Below, piece by piece: positions 39,425-48,533 of a DNA stretch of 64,000 bases. The notes below the pieces were generated by a model that ran no database searches, was not told the origin of the DNA, and worked only from the letters and a program-made list of their open reading frames with translations. Every line of letters begins with the position of its first letter. The stretch's first letter is position 1. Both the position numbers and the translations under genes were made by a program. Source of the DNA: Lapillicoccus jejuensis (GTDB taxonomy: Bacteria; Actinomycetota; Actinomycetes; Actinomycetales; Dermatophilaceae); the NCBI RefSeq assembly GCF_006715055.1, contig NZ_VFMN01000001.1:1116001-1180000 (forward strand). The letters run 5' to 3'.

Positions 39425-40950
39425 ACGTCGTCGTCGTCGGAGCCGGGCTGTCCGGTCTCGCCGCCGCTTGCCACCTGCGCGCCGACGGCCACGAGGTGAC
39501 CGTCCTCGAGCGCGACCCCATCGTCGGCGGCCGCGCCGGGGTGATCGAGCGCGGCGGGTACCGCTTCGACACCGGGCCGGTCGTCATGACGATGCCCGAG
39601 CTGCTGCACCGCCCGCTGGCCGCGATCGGCGCCGACGGCGAGGCGCTCGTGCCGATGCGCCGGCTCGACCCGGCCTACCACGCGCACTACGCCGACGGCT
39701 CGCAGCTGCTCGTCCGGGGCGACATGGGTGACCTGCGCGAGGAGATCCGCCGGCTGAGCGGTGACCGGGACGCCGCGGGCTTCGACCGCTTCCTCGACTG
39801 GCTCCAGGCGCTCTACGACGTCGAGATGGACACCTTCATCGACCGCAACATCGACAGCCCGCTCGACCTCGTGCGCTCACCCCTGACCGCCCTGCGGCTG
39901 CTGCGGCTCGGCGGGCTGCGGGCGCTCGGACCGCGGGTCGGGTCCTTCTTCGAGGACGACCGGCTGGAGAAGATCTTCGGCTTCCAGGCCCTCTACGCCG
40001 GTGTCGCCCCCGCCGCCGCGCGCGCCGTCTTCGCCGTCATCACCTACATGGACACCGTCCGCGGCGTCTTCTACCCCGAGGGCGGCATGCACACCATCCC
40101 GCGCGGGATGGCGCAGGCGCTGCGCGATGCGGGCGTCGCGGTCGAGTGCGGCGTCGAGGTCACCGAGGTGCTGCGGCGCGGCGACGGCGCCGTGGCCGGG
40201 GTCGCGCTCGCCGACGGCACGCGGGTCGCCGCCGACGCGGTCGTCTGCACGGTCGACCTGCCGGTCGCCTACGCCCGGCTCCTGCCCACCGTCCCCGCCC
40301 GGCGCACCGTCCGCCGCGGCGACTACTCGCCGTCCGCGGTCGTCTGGCACGTCGGCGTCCGGGGCCGCGTCCCGGCCGGGACCGGGCACCACAACATCCA
40401 CTTCGGCGCGCAGTGGGACGAGGCCTTCGAGGCGCTCATCGACCGCCAGGAGCTGATGCCCGACCCGTCGCGGCTCGTCACGGTCCCGTCGGTGACCGAC
40501 CCGACCGCCGCCCCCGAGGGCTGCTCGACGCTCTACGTCCTCGAGCCGGTGCCGCACCGCGGGTCGTCGCTCGACTGGTCGCGCGAGGCGGGCCCGATGC
40601 GCGAGCGGCTGCTCGCCTTCCTGGAGGAGAAGGGCTACCCGACGGACATCGAGCAGGAGCAGCTCGTCACCCCCGACGACTGGCAGGACGCCGGGATGCA
40701 CCTGGGGACGCCGTTCGCCCTGGCCCACACGTTCCGCCAGTCGGGGCCGTTCCGGCCGCACAACATCGACAAGCGGGTGCCGGGCCTGGTCTTCGCCGGG
40801 TCGGGGACGACCCCCGGCGTCGGGGTCCCGATGGTCCTCGTCAGCGGCCGGCTCGCCGCCGAGCGGGTGCGCCAGTACGCCGGCCCGGCCGCGCCGGCGC
40901 CGCGCCCGGCCGCCCCGGACGACCGTGCGGCGAGCGTGGGGGCGCGGTGA
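39421..40950 (+). CDS. crtI: phytoene desaturase
   Basis: 509 aa, from a TTG start embedded in the crtE stop (TTGA). The FAD motif is VVVGAGLSGLAAACHLRADG at 5-24, then VLERDPIVGGRAGVI. The C-terminal CrtI signature is LVFAGSGTTPGVGVPMVLVS followed by GRLAAERV. It introduces double bonds into phytoene to give lycopene (or fewer, depending on the enzyme). Typical length for bacterial CrtI. Coupled to crtB by GTGA. Confidence 0.95.
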   Translation: MNVVVVGAGLSGLAAACHLRADGHEVTVLERDPIVGGRAGVIERGGYRFDTGPVVMTMPELLHRPLAAIGADGEALVPMRRLDPAYHAHYADGSQLLVRGDMGDLREEIRRLSGDRDAAGFDRFLDWLQALYDVEMDTFIDRNIDSPLDLVRSPLTALRLLRLGGLRALGPRVGSFFEDDRLEKIFGFQALYAGVAPAAARAVFAVITYMDTVRGVFYPEGGMHTIPRGMAQALRDAGVAVECGVEVTEVLRRGDGAVAGVALADGTRVAADAVVCTVDLPVAYARLLPTVPARRTVRRGDYSPSAVVWHVGVRGRVPAGTGHHNIHFGAQWDEAFEALIDRQELMPDPSRLVTVPSVTDPTAAPEGCSTLYVLEPVPHRGSSLDWSREAGPMRERLLAFLEEKGYPTDIEQEQLVTPDDWQDAGMHLGTPFALAHTFRQSGPFRPHNIDKRVPGLVFAGSGTTPGVGVPMVLVSGRLAAERVRQYAGPAAPAPRPAAPDDRAASVGAR

Positions 40951-41897
40951 GCACCCTCGCCCCGCCGGCCCACCTCGAGTCCGGTTACGCCACGTGCGCC
41001 GGCCTGACCAAGCGCCACGGGACGACGTACTACTGGGGGGCGCGGCTGCTGCCGGCCGCCCAGCGCCGGCACGTCTTCGCCGTCTACGCGCTCGCGCGGC
41101 TGGCCGACGACCTCGTCGACGAGGCCGCCGGGCAGGAGCCGCACGAGCGGGCTGCGGCGCTGGACGCCTTCGAGCGCCGCTTCCGCGCGGCGGTCGACGA
41201 GGGCACCTCGGACGACCCGGTGCTGGCCGCCGTCGCGGCGTCGGTGCGCGAGTGCCGCATCCCCGACGAGGCCTTCACGCGGTTCTTCGACGCGATGCGC
41301 CGCGACCTCACGTGCGGCGAGTACGAGACGTGGGCCGACCTGCTCGGCTACATGGACGGCAGCGCCGCGGTCATCGGCGAGATGATGCTGCCGGTGCTCC
41401 GGCCGGACACCGAGGCCACGCAGCCGGCCCGCGCGCTCGGTCTCGCGTTCCAGCTCACCAACTTCCTGCGCGACGTCGCCGAGGACCTCGACCGCGGCCG
41501 GGTCTACGTCCCGCAGGAGGACCTGCGCCGCTTCGGGGCCGACCCGTGGGCGCGCACCGCGACGCCGGAGTGGAAGGCGTTGATGGCCTTCGAGATCGCC
41601 CGCAACCGCGACCTCTACCGCGAGGCGGACGACGGCTTGGCCGCGCTGCCGTCCGGCTCGCGCCGCTGCGTCGCGACCGCGCGGGTGCTCTACGCCCGGA
41701 TCCTCGAGCGGATCGAGGCGGTCGACTACGACGTCTTCTCCGGCCGCGCCCGGGTGCCCACCCCGACCAAGGCGTCGCTGGCGGCGCGGATGCTGGTCGC
41801 CCGCGACCCCGAGCGGATCGTGCGGCGCGACAGGGCCGCCCGCTCGCTCCCCGTCACCTCACCCCTGACCACCGACCCCGAGGAGCAGACCACGTGA
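40947..41897 (+). CDS. crtB: phytoene synthase
   Basis: 316 aa. The squalene/phytoene-synthase motifs are complete: YYWGARLLPAAQRRHVFAVY, ARLADDLVDE (first Asp motif), DLLGYMDGSAAVIGEMMLPVL and QLTNFLRDVAEDLDRGRVYV (second Asp motif). It condenses two GGPP to phytoene. The GTG start lies in the crtI stop, and the end overlaps the methyltransferase gene. The C-terminal ~20 residues are Thr/Ser-rich. Confidence 0.95.
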   Translation: MSTLAPPAHLESGYATCAGLTKRHGTTYYWGARLLPAAQRRHVFAVYALARLADDLVDEAAGQEPHERAAALDAFERRFRAAVDEGTSDDPVLAAVAASVRECRIPDEAFTRFFDAMRRDLTCGEYETWADLLGYMDGSAAVIGEMMLPVLRPDTEATQPARALGLAFQLTNFLRDVAEDLDRGRVYVPQEDLRRFGADPWARTATPEWKALMAFEIARNRDLYREADDGLAALPSGSRRCVATARVLYARILERIEAVDYDVFSGRARVPTPTKASLAARMLVARDPERIVRRDRAARSLPVTSPLTTDPEEQTT

Positions 41898-42655
41898 CCA
41901 CGCAGGACTGGGTGCTGGCCGACGCGTTCGACCGGGCCGCGCCCACCTACGACGCCATGGTCGCGCTCTCCCCGGGCTACCACCACCAGCTGCGTACCGC
42001 GGGGCTCGCGCTCGTCGACGCCATGGGCTCGGCCGCCGTGACCGCCGGCTCGACCCGGGTGGACGACGCACCGCACGTGCTCGACCTCGGCTGCGGCTCG
42101 GGCGCGAGCACGCAGGCGCTGCAACGGGCCTGGGCGTCGCGCCACCCCGGACGACCGCTGCGGGTCACCGGGGTCGACGCCTCCGCCGGCATGGTCGGCG
42201 AGGCCCACGACAAGCCCTGGCCGGCGACGACGTCGTTCGTCGTGCAGGACGCCGTCGGCTTCCTGCGCGACCTGCCGGACGGCTCGGTCGACGGCGTGCT
42301 CGGCGCCTACCTGCTGCGCAACGTCCCCGACCGGGCCGAGCTCGTCGCCGAGGTGGCGCGGGTGCTGGCGCCGGGGGCGCCGTTCGTCGTCCACGACTAC
42401 TCGGTCGCCGGCAACCGGCGGGCCCGGGCGGTGTGGGCCGCCGTCTGCCACGGCGTGATCATCCCGCTCGCCGCGGTCAAGCGCTCCGACGTGCCGCTGC
42501 ACCGCTACCTCTACACCAGCGTGCGCGACTTCGACTCCGTCGCGACCATCTGCCGGCGGCTGCAGGACGTCGGGCTCGTCGACGTGCGCCACCGCTCGTT
42601 CCCGGGCTGGCAGCGGCACGTCGTGCACACCGTCGTCGGCCGCCGGCCGCTGTGA
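41894..42655 (+). CDS. SAM-dependent methyltransferase of the carotenoid operon
   Basis: 253 aa, class I methyltransferase of the UbiE/Coq5 type. Motif I is VLDLGCGSGASTQAL at about 70-84, then VTGVDASAGMVGEA, and LGAYLLRNVPDRAELVAEVARVL is the post-motif region with conserved RN-P. It sits between crtB and the CrtU-type gene, coupled at both ends (GTGA), as in actinobacterial aromatic-carotenoid clusters where a CrtT-type enzyme is found. Whether it acts on a carotenoid or on a quinone is not known. Confidence 0.82.
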   Translation: MTTQDWVLADAFDRAAPTYDAMVALSPGYHHQLRTAGLALVDAMGSAAVTAGSTRVDDAPHVLDLGCGSGASTQALQRAWASRHPGRPLRVTGVDASAGMVGEAHDKPWPATTSFVVQDAVGFLRDLPDGSVDGVLGAYLLRNVPDRAELVAEVARVLAPGAPFVVHDYSVAGNRRARAVWAAVCHGVIIPLAAVKRSDVPLHRYLYTSVRDFDSVATICRRLQDVGLVDVRHRSFPGWQRHVVHTVVGRRPL

Positions 42656-44274
42656 GCCCGCTCCGCCACCGGGCGACGTACCGCCCGGGACGGGACCCGC
42701 GCGCCGTCTTCCACCCGGCCCCGCCGCCCGCTCACCCGGCCGAGGGGCAGGACGCCGCACGGCGGGTCGTCGTCGTCGGCGGGGGCATCGCCGGCATCTC
42801 CGCCGCCGTCGCGCTCGCCGAGCGCGGGGTCGACGTGACGGTGCTCGAGCGCGAGGCGCAGCTCGGTGGGCGGGTCCGTTCCTGGGACATCACCCTGCCC
42901 GACGGGTCGGCGTCGCGGATGAGCCGCGGCTTCCACGCGTTCTTCCGCCAGTACTACAACCTGCGCGCGCTGCTGCGCCGCGCCGACCCCACGCTGTCCG
43001 CGCTCCGACCGCTGGAGGACTACCCGCTGGCCCGCGCCGACGGCCCCGGCGACTCGTTCGCCGGCATCCCTCGCACGCCCCCGCTCAACCTCGCCGCGTT
43101 CGTCGCCCGCAGCCCCAGCTTCACCGCCGCCGACCTCGCCCGGGTCGACCTCGACCAGGCCCTCGGCCTGCTCGACCTGGAGTTCCCGCGCTCCTTCCAC
43201 GACCTCGACGGGGTGAGCGCGTCGGAGGTCCTCGACCGGCTGCGCTTCCCCGCCGGCGCGCGCGACCTCGCCCTCGAGGTGTTCGCACGCAGCTTCTTCG
43301 CCGACCCGAAGGAGTTCTCCGGCGCCGAGCTGCTGGCGATGTTCCACCTCTACTTCGTCGGCTCCGCCGAGGGCCTGCTCTTCGACGTCCCCCGCGACGA
43401 CTACGACCGCACCCTCTGGGCGCCGCTCGGCCGCTACCTGCACGAGCAGGGCGGGCGGGTGCGCGTCGGCGCGAGCGTCACCGGCGTCACCGAGGGCGAC
43501 GACGGCGGCCTCCGGGTGCACGTGGGGGAGGAGACCCTCGAGGCCGACGCCGTCGTGCTCGCCCTCGACCCGCCGTCGCTGCGCGACGTCGTCGCCGCGT
43601 CGCCGGCCCTCGGCGACGCGGACTGGCGGGCCCGGGTCGGCGGCGTCCGCTCGGCCCCCGCCTTCGCCGTCGGGCGGCTCTGGCTCGACGGGCCCGTGCG
43701 CGGGGACCGCCCGCCGTTCCTCGGCACGAGCGGCTTCGGCCCGCTCGACAACGTCTCCGTCCTCGAGCGCTTCGAGGACCACGCCACGACGTGGTCGCGC
43801 GAGCACGGCGGCTCCGTCGTCGAGGTCCACGCCTACGCCCTCCCCGCGGGGTACGACGAGCCGCAGGTGCGCCGCGACCTGCTGGCCGCCCTGCACGCCG
43901 TCTACCCGGAGACGCGCGACCTCACGGCCGTCCACGAGGAGTGGCTGGTGAAGGCCGACTGCGTCCTCGTCGGCACCGAGGACTGGGGCTCGCGCCCCGG
44001 CGTCGCGACCCCCGACCCGCGGGTCGTCCTCGCCGGCGACGCCGTGCGCTGCGACCTGCCGGTCGCGCTGATGGAGCGCGCGGCGACGACCGGGGTGCAG
44101 GCGGCCGACCTCCTGCTCACCGGCTGGGGCCTGACCGGCCACGGCGTGTGGTCGGTGCCGATGGCGTCACCGCTGCGCGGGGTCACCGGCCCCGCCCGCC
44201 GCGGGGTGCGGGCCGCGCGACGGGTCCTCGGCTCTCAGTCGCGGGCCGCGGCCTCGCGCCGGCGCAGCAGGTAG
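42652..44274 (+). CDS. crtU: CrtU-type carotenoid desaturase/methylase (isorenieratene-synthase family)
   Basis: 540 aa. FAD motif RVVVVGGGIAGISAAVALAE at about 37-56. The family-specific stretches follow: MSRGFHAFFRQYYNLRALLR, IPRTPPLNLAAFVARSPSF, DRLRFPAGARDLALEVFARS, FFADPKEFSGAELLAMFHLY and FVGSAEGLLFDVPRDDYDR. These are characteristic of actinobacterial CrtU, which turns beta-ionone ends into aromatic ones. The usual substrate, beta-carotene, needs a lycopene cyclase not present here. The last 40 bases overlap the convergent Rieske gene. Confidence 0.85.
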   Translation: MSPLRHRATYRPGRDPRAVFHPAPPPAHPAEGQDAARRVVVVGGGIAGISAAVALAERGVDVTVLEREAQLGGRVRSWDITLPDGSASRMSRGFHAFFRQYYNLRALLRRADPTLSALRPLEDYPLARADGPGDSFAGIPRTPPLNLAAFVARSPSFTAADLARVDLDQALGLLDLEFPRSFHDLDGVSASEVLDRLRFPAGARDLALEVFARSFFADPKEFSGAELLAMFHLYFVGSAEGLLFDVPRDDYDRTLWAPLGRYLHEQGGRVRVGASVTGVTEGDDGGLRVHVGEETLEADAVVLALDPPSLRDVVAASPALGDADWRARVGGVRSAPAFAVGRLWLDGPVRGDRPPFLGTSGFGPLDNVSVLERFEDHATTWSREHGGSVVEVHAYALPAGYDEPQVRRDLLAALHAVYPETRDLTAVHEEWLVKADCVLVGTEDWGSRPGVATPDPRVVLAGDAVRCDLPVALMERAATTGVQAADLLLTGWGLTGHGVWSVPMASPLRGVTGPARRGVRAARRVLGSQSRAAASRRRSR

Positions 44275-45251
44275 CGCCGGGCGGCGTACTCGAGGTCGTC
44301 GGCCCACAGCTGGCGCTGCGAGGCCTTCATCCCCGGACGGACGAGCGGCGCGAGGGCGCGGGCGACCTGGAAGCCGCGCCGGCCGGAGGTCGCGACGACC
44401 GCCTCGGTCATCACCGTCGTCGCCCGGTGCGTCCCGGGCGCGGTCACCGGCGTCGCGTGCGTCTCGACGACGCTGCCCTCGCCCTCGCCCCCGGTGATCG
44501 TCATGACGACCGTGTGCGAGTCGGGGCAGGCGAACTCGGCGCGGACGGGCACCGCGAAGCGCTTCCCGAGCCGGTAGGCGACGTCGAGGACGAGCAGCTC
44601 GTCGCTCGACGCCTCGTCGTCCACGCTGAGGTCGCTGAACGCGTAGGGGTGCAGCCAGGCGCCGTGCCAGGGGTCGAGCCGGTTGGCGACGATGTCGCGC
44701 GGCTCGCAGCGGGCCACGAGCGAGACGACCGACGAGAGGGCGCTCGCTGCCTCCGGGCGGGCCGCGACGACGGGGCGCTCGGTCGGCTCGGCGCCCTCCT
44801 CGAGCGGGCCGACGCGCACCCAGACGAGCACGCCGTCGTCGTGCGCCGTGTAGGTCGCCCACCGCGGGCGGGTGTCCTTGCCGAGCGGCATGCCGTGCCA
44901 GCGGCACAGGACCTCGCCGCGCACGACGTCGCAGTCCGCCAGCAGCGCGCCGAGGTGCGGGCAGTGCCCGGGGCCGGCGAGCAGCGAGCCGTCCTCGTCG
45001 CGCCACAGCACGACCTCGCGGCCGGCGAGGGTGCGCACGAGCGTGCGCCCCGCGCGGACCTCCTCGGACGCGCCGGCGACGAGCCAGCCGTGGGTCGGCC
45101 GCGACATCGCGACGGCGACGGCCGCGTCGATCCGCGACGGCTTCGCGTCGCGCCACGTGCCCTCGAGCCGGTCCGGCGGGGTCTGGGGCATGAGGCGGAC
45201 GGGGATGCGCTCGCGCGCCTCCCGCTGCAGGTCGGTGCGCCACAGGGCCAT
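44235..45251 (-). CDS. Rieske [2Fe-2S] protein, DUF5914 type
   Basis: 338 aa. The Rieske cluster ligands are C-P-H in GPGHCPHLGALLADC and C-R-W-H in VLCRWHGMPLG at about 95-120, with GREVVLWRDEDGSLLAG before. The C-terminal part has NRLDPWHGAWLHPYAF, whose two His could bind the mononuclear iron, and then a beta sheet as in Rieske oxygenases. This kind of protein recurs beside carotenoid genes in actinobacteria and may oxygenate an end group. It is convergent with crtU, overlapping it by 40 bases, and has its own TAGCGT plus GGAGG start signals. Confidence 0.83.
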   Translation of the reverse strand: MALWRTDLQREARERIPVRLMPQTPPDRLEGTWRDAKPSRIDAAVAVAMSRPTHGWLVAGASEEVRAGRTLVRTLAGREVVLWRDEDGSLLAGPGHCPHLGALLADCDVVRGEVLCRWHGMPLGKDTRPRWATYTAHDDGVLVWVRVGPLEEGAEPTERPVVAARPEAASALSSVVSLVARCEPRDIVANRLDPWHGAWLHPYAFSDLSVDDEASSDELLVLDVAYRLGKRFAVPVRAEFACPDSHTVVMTITGGEGEGSVVETHATPVTAPGTHRATTVMTEAVVATSGRRGFQVARALAPLVRPGMKASQRQLWADDLEYAARRYLLRRREAAARD

Positions 45252-45257
45252 GCCTCC

Positions 45258-45263
45258 ACGCTA
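45258..45263 (-). promoter_or_regulatory. -10 box of the Rieske gene
   Basis: TAGCGT on the minus strand, 6 bases before the ATG at 45251; the spacer is GGAGGC, so it may serve as promoter for a leaderless transcript while also looking like a Shine-Dalgarno sequence. Confidence 0.5.
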
Positions 45264-45282
45264 CGCGACGGGCCTCAGGCCC

Positions 45283-45771
45283 TCACCCGTGCGTACGACG
45301 GTGCTCGGCGCGCCAGGTCGTGTAGGCCTCGACCTGCTCGACGCCGTCCCACTGCTCCTTGAAGATCCGGGCCGACTCGGCCTTGGTCTCGTCCTGCGGG
45401 CCACGGGGCAGCTCGGCCCGGCCGTGCGCCCCGCTGACGCCGCGCCGGCCGGCCGGCACCGGGCCGTCGTACTTGCGCCCACCGGGGTGGTTCGCGTAGC
45501 GCCGGGCGCGGGTGAAGCCCATCTGGAGGAACTTGCGGGCCATGTCGGCTCCGACCAGGTCGCCGTCCGCGAGGTAGGTGTCGAAGGCCGCGCGCAGCGC
45601 GTCGGCCGAGGTGCGGGCCACGTCCGGCGTGCGGAAGCGCCACAGCGGCAGCAGCTCGCTCTTGTACGGCTCGACGGTGAGCACCCCCTGCTCGCCGCGG
45701 CCGACCCGGTAGGTCTCGGGGCGGGCGCGCGCGTCGCCGGCTCCGCCGCCGCCCGCCCCCTCGCCTCCCAC
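45283..45771 (-). CDS. DUF4385 protein
   Basis: 162 aa. The conserved segment runs YRVGRGEQGVLTVEPYKSEL, LPLWRFRTPDVA, GADMARKFLQMGFTRARRYAN and HPGGRKYDG at about 20-115, with IFKEQWDGVEQVEAY at the C-terminus. This is the DUF4385 family, of unknown function, soluble and widespread in bacteria and phages. The first 15 residues are Gly-rich. The GTG start at 45771 is the best choice; the very long in-frame extension to the right is a shadow of the lysozyme gene. Confidence 0.8.
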   Translation of the reverse strand: MGGEGAGGGGAGDARARPETYRVGRGEQGVLTVEPYKSELLPLWRFRTPDVARTSADALRAAFDTYLADGDLVGADMARKFLQMGFTRARRYANHPGGRKYDGPVPAGRRGVSGAHGRAELPRGPQDETKAESARIFKEQWDGVEQVEAYTTWRAEHRRTHG

Positions 45772-45894
45772 GGGCCCATCCTCGCCCCTCGTTCCCCTCA
45801 CGTCCCCCCGGCGACGGCCGATGACCCCGGCGGAGTCGGCCCTCCCCTCCCCCACCCGGTCGGCTCGGCCCCCGAGAACGTCCGGAGTCCCTCC

Positions 45895-48513
45895 ATGCCC
45901 CTCCCCACCCGACGGCTGCTCGTCGCCCTGACCTCGCTCGTGCTGCTCGTCACCGGAGCCTCCGGTGCGGCGGCCGCGATCTACGGCCCGGACGTCTCCA
46001 GCTACCAGCACCCGAGCGGCTACAGCATCGGCTGGAGCTCGGCCAAGGCCAGCGGGAAGGCGACCTTCGGCTTCGTCAAGGCCACCGAGGGGACGGGCTA
46101 CCGCAACCCGTGGTTCTCGACCGACTTCGCGAGCATGGCCTCCAACGGGATCATGCGCGGGGCGTACCACTTCGCGAACCCCGCGCAGAGCGCGTCGGCG
46201 CAGGCGTCGTACTTCGTCTCGGTGGTGGGCAGGCTCGACCGCGTCGGCGACCTGCCGCCGGTGCTCGACCTGGAGACGACGGGCGGGCTGAGCCCGACGT
46301 CCCTCGTCGCGTGGACGCAGACCTGGCTGCAGACGGTCCGCAACCTCACCGGGCGCACCCCGATGATCTACACCGGGCCCTACTTCTGGCAGTCGGCGAT
46401 GGGCAACAGCCGGGCCTTCACCGGCTACCCGCTGTGGATCGCGTCGTACGGCGTCTCCTCGCCGCAGGTCCCGGGCGGGTGGCCGACGTGGACCTTCTGG
46501 CAGTACACCTCCTCGGCGTCGCTGTCCGGCGTGTCCGGCGCCGTCGACATGAACGTCTTCAACGGCACCATCGACCGGCTGCAGGCCCTCGCGAACTACA
46601 GCGCCACGCCCCCGGCGCCCCCGCTGCCGATCGGCCGGCTCGACGCCGTCACGTGGACCTCGTCCGCGCTGCAGGCCTCCGGCTGGGCGATCGACCCGAC
46701 GACGAGCGCGCCGATCCGGGTGACCCTCGTCCTCGACGGGGCACCGTTCACCGCCCTCACCGCCTCCGCCTCCCGCCCCGACGTCGGCGCGGTCTTCCCG
46801 AGCGCCGGACCGAACCACGGGTACGTCGTCCCGTTCCGGGCCAACCCGGGACCGCACACGATCTGCGCGATGGCGACGGGCAGCAGCGGCAACCTCGCCG
46901 TCATCGGCTGCAAGAGCGTCACCGTCCCGGCCGCCGCCCCTGTCGGCACGCTGCAGAGCGCCACCTGGAACGGCACCGCGGTGACCGTCACCGGCTGGGC
47001 GCTGTCCCTCGGCACCACCTCCAGCGTGCCGGTCACCGTGACGGTCAACGGCCGGACGGCCGTGACGGCCGTCGCGTCGGTCTCGCGTCCGGACGTCGCC
47101 GCCGCCTACCCGGTCTTCGGCGCCGCGCACGGCTACCAGCTGACCTTCCCCGCGCCCTCCGGCGCCCAGCAGGTCTGCGTGACGGTCCCGGCCGTGGGCG
47201 GCTTCCCCGGCGGCCAGGTCGGCTGCCAGACGGTGGGCGTGCCGACGACCCCGCCGTTCGGCGGCGTGGACGCCGCGGGCTGGACCGGCCGGGCCCTCTC
47301 GGTCGCCGGCTGGGTGGCCGACCCGGCCGGCGCGACGTCGGTGCCGCTCAGCGTCACCGTCGACGGGGTCGCCGGCGGCAGCGGGGCCGCGAACGGGGCG
47401 GCGCCCGCGGCCGTCGCCGCGCAGTACCCGGCGTTCTCGTCGCTGCACTCCTACGCGACGCTGCTGCCCTCGCCCGCCGGCACCCACAACGTGTGCGTCA
47501 CCGCGACGACGGTGATGGCCGCGCAGGTCGGCTGCCGTCAGGTGACCATCCCCTACACCCCCGCCGACGGTCGGCTGGACACCGCGACCTGGACGGGCAA
47601 CGCCCTGTCCCTCACCGGCTGGGCCATCGACTGGTCCACGGCCGCGCCGACGACGGTCCGCCTGCTCGTCGACGGGAAGGTCGCCTCGACGCTCACCGCG
47701 TCCGGCAGCCGCCCCGACGTGGGCAAGGTCTTCCCCGCCAACGGCCCGCAGCACGGCTTCTCGGTCCTGCTGCCCGCCGCCGGCGGCACCCACCAGGTCT
47801 GCCTGCAGGCGACCGACCGCACCGCGGCGACCCTCGGCTGCCGCACCGTCGTCGTCCCCGCGAACCCGCCGATGGGCCGGGTCGACGGCGCGGTGTGGAA
47901 CGGCTCGTCGCTCGACGTGCACGGCTGGGCGCTCAGCTTCGCCGCCGCGTCGCCGCTCCCGGTCTCCCTCCTGCTCGACGGCAAGGTCGCCCGGACGCTG
48001 ACGGCGTCGGCCCTGCGCACCGACGTGGGCACCGTCTTCCCCGCCCAGGGGGCGAACCACGGCTACGTGACGACGCTCGCGGCGGCCCCCGGCCCGCACA
48101 CCGTCTGCCTGACGACGCCGTACGGCTCGTCGTCGCTGACGCTGGCCTGCCGCGCGGTCGTCGTCCCCGCCAGCACGCCCGTCGGGCAGCTGGAGTCGGT
48201 CACGGTGGCCCCGGCCTCCACGACCACGGTGACGACCCGCACGGCGCGGGTCGTGGGCTGGGCGATCGACCCCGACGTGACCGCCCCGTCGTCGGTGTCG
48301 ATCGCGGTCGACCGGGCCGCCCCGGTGACGGTGGTCGCGTCGGTCTCGCGGCCGGACGTCGCGACGCGCTACCCGGCGTACGGCGCCCTGCACGGGTTCG
48401 ACTGGTCCACGACGCTCGGCCGGGGCACGCACACGGTGTGCGTCACGGCGCTCAACACGGGCGCGGGCACCACCGCCACGGCGCTCGGCTGCCGGACGGT
48501 CGTCGTCCCGTGA
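45895..48513 (+). CDS. secreted GH25 lysozyme with six C-terminal repeats
   Basis: 872 aa. Signal peptide ~1-25. GH25 domain at ~26-235: YGPDVSSYQHPSG (catalytic Asp), GFVKATEGTGYRNP, GAYHFANP, PPVLDLETTGG (catalytic Glu), TPMIYTGPYFW and TFWQYTS. Then six ~100-residue repeats starting near 244, 347, 448, 548, 650 and 753. Each begins with G-x-L/V-D-x-x-x-W, contains GWAID- or GWALS-like, SRPDVG or SRPDVA, HGY, a CV/CL and ends LGCRTVVVP. The enzyme cuts peptidoglycan; the repeats, two cysteines each, may bind the wall or a surface. The ATG has a GGAG element. Confidence 0.9.
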   Translation: MPLPTRRLLVALTSLVLLVTGASGAAAAIYGPDVSSYQHPSGYSIGWSSAKASGKATFGFVKATEGTGYRNPWFSTDFASMASNGIMRGAYHFANPAQSASAQASYFVSVVGRLDRVGDLPPVLDLETTGGLSPTSLVAWTQTWLQTVRNLTGRTPMIYTGPYFWQSAMGNSRAFTGYPLWIASYGVSSPQVPGGWPTWTFWQYTSSASLSGVSGAVDMNVFNGTIDRLQALANYSATPPAPPLPIGRLDAVTWTSSALQASGWAIDPTTSAPIRVTLVLDGAPFTALTASASRPDVGAVFPSAGPNHGYVVPFRANPGPHTICAMATGSSGNLAVIGCKSVTVPAAAPVGTLQSATWNGTAVTVTGWALSLGTTSSVPVTVTVNGRTAVTAVASVSRPDVAAAYPVFGAAHGYQLTFPAPSGAQQVCVTVPAVGGFPGGQVGCQTVGVPTTPPFGGVDAAGWTGRALSVAGWVADPAGATSVPLSVTVDGVAGGSGAANGAAPAAVAAQYPAFSSLHSYATLLPSPAGTHNVCVTATTVMAAQVGCRQVTIPYTPADGRLDTATWTGNALSLTGWAIDWSTAAPTTVRLLVDGKVASTLTASGSRPDVGKVFPANGPQHGFSVLLPAAGGTHQVCLQATDRTAATLGCRTVVVPANPPMGRVDGAVWNGSSLDVHGWALSFAAASPLPVSLLLDGKVARTLTASALRTDVGTVFPAQGANHGYVTTLAAAPGPHTVCLTTPYGSSSLTLACRAVVVPASTPVGQLESVTVAPASTTTVTTRTARVVGWAIDPDVTAPSSVSIAVDRAAPVTVVASVSRPDVATRYPAYGALHGFDWSTTLGRGTHTVCVTALNTGAGTTATALGCRTVVVP

Positions 48514-48521
48514 CGGCGGCC

Positions 48522-48527
48522 TAGTCT
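48522..48527 (+). promoter_or_regulatory. -10 box, leaderless
   Basis: TAGTCT, 6 bases before the GTG at 48534. Confidence 0.5.
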
Positions 48528-48533
48528 CGCCGG

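Noticed and set aside
45772-48432. Long minus-strand extension of the DUF4385 frame across the lysozyme
   Set aside because: It is low-complexity antisense of the GH25 gene; only the 162-aa end (45283-45771) carries a recognised domain.
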